Source of the DNA: Geomonas oryzae
GTDB taxonomy: Bacteria; Desulfobacterota; Desulfuromonadia; Geobacterales; Geobacteraceae
Length of the DNA stretch: 64,000 nt
Direction of reading: 5' to 3'
Assembly (NCBI RefSeq): GCF_004117875.1
Contig: NZ_RAHW01000011.1
Coordinates: 62,001-126,000, forward strand
The translations under genes and the position numbers were made by a program. The notes beneath the pieces are model-generated. The model had not been told where the DNA came from, searched no databases, and saw only the letters and a program-made list of their open reading frames with translations. Positions 61,851-64,000 of the stretch are shown here, one piece after another (the first letter of the stretch is position 1; every line of letters starts with the position of its first letter).

Positions 61851-62525
61851 CTATTTCCACTGTTCCAGATCAATAACACCAAGACGCGCCGCATACCGCA
61901 CGAGTTCCATCCGGCTGTGCACATCGAGCTTCTTCATGAGGTTTGTGAGGTGGTTCTCCACCGTCTTCACGCTGAGCCCCAAATCCGACGCGATCTGTCG
62001 TATCACCCCACCTTCGGCGACCAGGCGCATCACCTGCTGCTCCCTGGGGGACAAAAGCGCGTACCGTTCGTCGCACACCGTGGCTTCCCCCTGACCGGAA
62101 TTCCCCAGGTTCGCCACGATGTCCTGCGAGACCTGCCCGTCCAGGAAGTACTCGCCGCGGCTTAGGGCGTCCATGGCGGCCACCAGTCGCGTACTGGTCG
62201 CCTCCTTCATCACGTAGCCGCGCGCTCCGGCCCTCAGGGCCTCGGCGACGTATTCGAACTTGGGATGCATGCTCAGCATGAGTATCTTCACCGACGGGAC
62301 CTCGCGCATGATCTGGCGCACCGCCTCGATGCCGCTTATATCGGGAAGCGAGATATCCATGGTCATGAGTTCGGGCTTCAGCTCCCTGGCAAGCGCCAGC
62401 GCCTCGGCGCCGCTTCCCGCTTCACCGATGCAGTTGTACTCGGAGGTTCGCTCCACAAGCCCCTTCACCCCTTCCCGAAACAGTGGGTGATCGTCAACGA
62501 TGATGACCCTGCTTTTTCCTTCCAT
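61851..62525 (-). CDS. NarL/LuxR-family response regulator
   Basis: The 224-residue protein has a receiver domain (VIIVDDHPLFREGV, phospho-acceptor Asp in LMTMDISLPDISGIE, Lys in GYVMKEATS) and a LuxR-type helix-turn-helix (LLSPREQQVMRLVAEGGVIR, LGLSVKTVENHLTNLMKKL near residue 185). AGGAGG precedes the ATG at 62525. It follows the PAS histidine kinase gene by about 40 bases and forms a two-component pair with it. Target genes are unknown; the neighbouring cytochrome operon is one candidate. Confidence 0.93.
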   Translation of the reverse strand: MEGKSRVIIVDDHPLFREGVKGLVERTSEYNCIGEAGSGAEALALARELKPELMTMDISLPDISGIEAVRQIMREVPSVKILMLSMHPKFEYVAEALRAGARGYVMKEATSTRLVAAMDALSRGEYFLDGQVSQDIVANLGNSGQGEATVCDERYALLSPREQQVMRLVAEGGVIRQIASDLGLSVKTVENHLTNLMKKLDVHSRMELVRYAARLGVIDLEQWK

Positions 62526-62567
62526 GCAAAAAACCTCCTCGAATTGAAGCCGGCGCCGCAAGGGGCG

Positions 62568-63956
62568 CTAGGCGATGGGAATCTCCACGGCGATGCGCGT
62601 CCCCTTCCCGGGGCGCGAGGTGAGCTCGAAGGAGCCGTTTAAAAGCTCGACCCGCTCGGCCATGCCGACAAGCCCGAGCCCACCCTTCCCGGCAGGAACG
62701 GCGCGGGCGGGGTCGAACCCCCTGCCGTTGTCGGTGATGCGCATCCTGAGCACCGGGTGGGAAACGACGAGGCTTACGGTCACCTCGCTTGCCCGCGCGT
62801 GCTTCACCACGTTATGCAGCGCCTCCTGGAAGACCCGGTATAGGGTTATTTCACCCTCATGGGGGAGGCGCACCCCGTCGAGGCCGTGGGCGGAAACGCG
62901 GACGTTCACCCCGTGATGGGTCGAGAAACTGTCGCAGTCGTGGCGGATGGCGTCGACAAGCCCCAGCTTCTCCAGCGGCGAGGGACGCAGGCCGGCGCAG
63001 ATGGTGCGGATCGACTGCACGCTGTCCCTGAGCACCTCGGAGAGATGACGCATCCGGGCGGGAGCATCACCCGGGGAAGAGGCGAGGTCCTCGGCGAGAA
63101 CGTCGACGATGATCTTCGCGGCGTTCAGGCGCTGACCTAGGTCGTCGTGCAGCTCCCTGGAGAGATGCTTTCTCTCGTCTTCCTGCACGCTCAAAAGTTT
63201 CCGGGTGAGGGCGCGCACCTTGTTCTCGGCCTCGCGTCGCACGGTGATGTCGCGGGCAACGGCCAGTTTCGTGCGCTGCTCGATGCCGGGCATCCGGACG
63301 GGAAGTTCGATGACCGAGTACCAAAGCTTGGTCACCTCGTTGTAGAACTCCTTGTGCAGGGGGCGCTCGGAGTCGAAGAACCCGTCGTCGACGCAGCAGT
63401 CCTCGCAGCGGGTCTGCTGGCCGCGGCAGACCTGGTAGCAGAAGTCCTGTTCGAGGTCCCCCAAAAGCCCCTCGCGCATCTTGCGGTTTGCATAGACGAT
63501 GCGGTAGTCGTCGGTGACGACGTAAACGCGGTCCTCCATGGCGTCCAAAAGAAGCCTAAGGGTCTCCTGGGTCGCATGCATCGCCTCGCCGATCAGCTTG
63601 CAGTCGGTGCGGTCCAGAAAGGTCCCGAAGATGGCGGGTTTGCCTTCCACCTCGATGAGACGCGCTTCCACCTCGATCCAGAAGACGCTGCCGTCAAGCC
63701 TGGCCGACGGCTGCCCCCAGGAGACCGTCGAGCGCTCTCCCTTCAAGAGCTGCTCGTGCACGTGGCGGAACAGGTCGACGCTCTGCCGGTCGGGGTAGAC
63801 ATCGGCGTACATGTCGCGCCCGATCAGCCCCTCGACGCTCGCGTAGCCGAAAATGGCCCCGAAGCGGTCGTTCAAAAAAATCGCCTTCCCCTCCTGGATC
63901 ACGTAGATCCCGTCGGTCAGGTTAAGCACGATGCTGGTAAAAAGGTTGGTACTCAT
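62568..63956 (-). CDS. PAS-domain NarX-type sensor histidine kinase
   Basis: The 462-residue protein has two PAS-like domains (residues 5-120 with GKAIFLNDRFGAIFGYASVE, and 130-240 with DRVYVVTDDYRIVYANRKM), the second containing a Cys cluster (CYQVCRGQQTRCEDCCVDDG) that might bind an FeS cluster or metal. A HisKA_3 domain (RKHLSRELHDDLGQRLNAAK near residue 260) and HATPase (ITDNGRGFDPARAV) follow. There is no transmembrane helix, so it is a cytoplasmic, perhaps redox-sensing, kinase. GAGGTG precedes the ATG. Confidence 0.9.
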   Translation of the reverse strand: MSTNLFTSIVLNLTDGIYVIQEGKAIFLNDRFGAIFGYASVEGLIGRDMYADVYPDRQSVDLFRHVHEQLLKGERSTVSWGQPSARLDGSVFWIEVEARLIEVEGKPAIFGTFLDRTDCKLIGEAMHATQETLRLLLDAMEDRVYVVTDDYRIVYANRKMREGLLGDLEQDFCYQVCRGQQTRCEDCCVDDGFFDSERPLHKEFYNEVTKLWYSVIELPVRMPGIEQRTKLAVARDITVRREAENKVRALTRKLLSVQEDERKHLSRELHDDLGQRLNAAKIIVDVLAEDLASSPGDAPARMRHLSEVLRDSVQSIRTICAGLRPSPLEKLGLVDAIRHDCDSFSTHHGVNVRVSAHGLDGVRLPHEGEITLYRVFQEALHNVVKHARASEVTVSLVVSHPVLRMRITDNGRGFDPARAVPAGKGGLGLVGMAERVELLNGSFELTSRPGKGTRIAVEIPIA

Positions 63957-64000
63957 GATCACCTCGCCGTAAATGAAGTGCAGCGGAGCAAAACCTGCGC

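Overview
The window looks like chromosomal DNA of a Geobacter-type deltaproteobacterium (Desulfuromonadota: Geobacter, Geomonas or Citrifermentans relatives). The basis is a B12-dependent ribonucleotide reductase, a multihaem cytochrome with an NHL-propeller partner, an hgcAB mercury-methylation pair, an XrtA/PEP-CTERM type exopolysaccharide locus and several Cache-domain chemoreceptors. Most of the sequence is GC-rich. The stretch from about 1.53 to 14.6 kb is visibly more AT-rich.

Region 1 (0.3-24.3 kb) is one long rightward exopolysaccharide locus. A NusG/UpxY-like antiterminator comes first. It is followed by a MshEN-repeat protein that is cut off inside its third repeat exactly where the AT-rich cassette begins. 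The cassette holds a beta-helix secreted protein, a Wzx flippase, a Wzy-like ligase/polymerase, four GT4-like glycosyltransferases, a WecG/TagA transferase and an unusual 820-residue protein combining a nucleotidyltransferase-like, a P-loop kinase and an aminoglycoside-phosphotransferase-like domain. The GC-rich core follows: exosortase/EpsI fusion, WecA/MraY-like priming transferase, PrsT TPR lipoprotein, Wza-like export protein, outer-membrane barrel, Wzz chain-length protein and BY-kinase. No PEP-CTERM target protein was seen here.

Region 2 (24.5-42 kb) has a four-tRNA cluster (Pro, Arg, His, Leu), rdgB/rph, a GGDEF/beta-helix pair, nrdJ, an outer-membrane protein, a 41-bp tandem-repeat array of about 14 units (32.7-33.3 kb) that is open in all three forward frames, a GDSL esterase, a receiver-DHp protein without an ATPase domain, an AEC transporter, rnk preceded by an intrinsic terminator, a 30-residue membrane peptide, an MFS transporter, a stand-alone FliG middle domain and a J-domain protein.

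Region 3 (42-56 kb) has chemoreceptors (one with a non-canonical signalling tip), a GT61 glycosyltransferase, acyl-CoA enzymes, a radical SAM protein, an IclR regulator with a palindromic operator, a short TauE/SafE protein, a His-tailed EamA transporter and a rubrerythrin-like protein.

Region 4 (56-64 kb) holds ferredoxin and DUF1540 proteins, then hgcA-hgcB. The hgcA reading frame extends upstream through an in-frame TGA at codon 32 (Pro-Pro-Cys-TGA-Gly-Pro). A 7-bp hairpin with a GGU loop follows at a distance suited to a bacterial SECIS element, so HgcA here may be a selenoprotein. This is the most interesting observation in the window. The region ends with a tetrahaem cytochrome and NHL lipoprotein pair separated by a perfect 12-bp GNRA hairpin, and a NarL-type two-component system.
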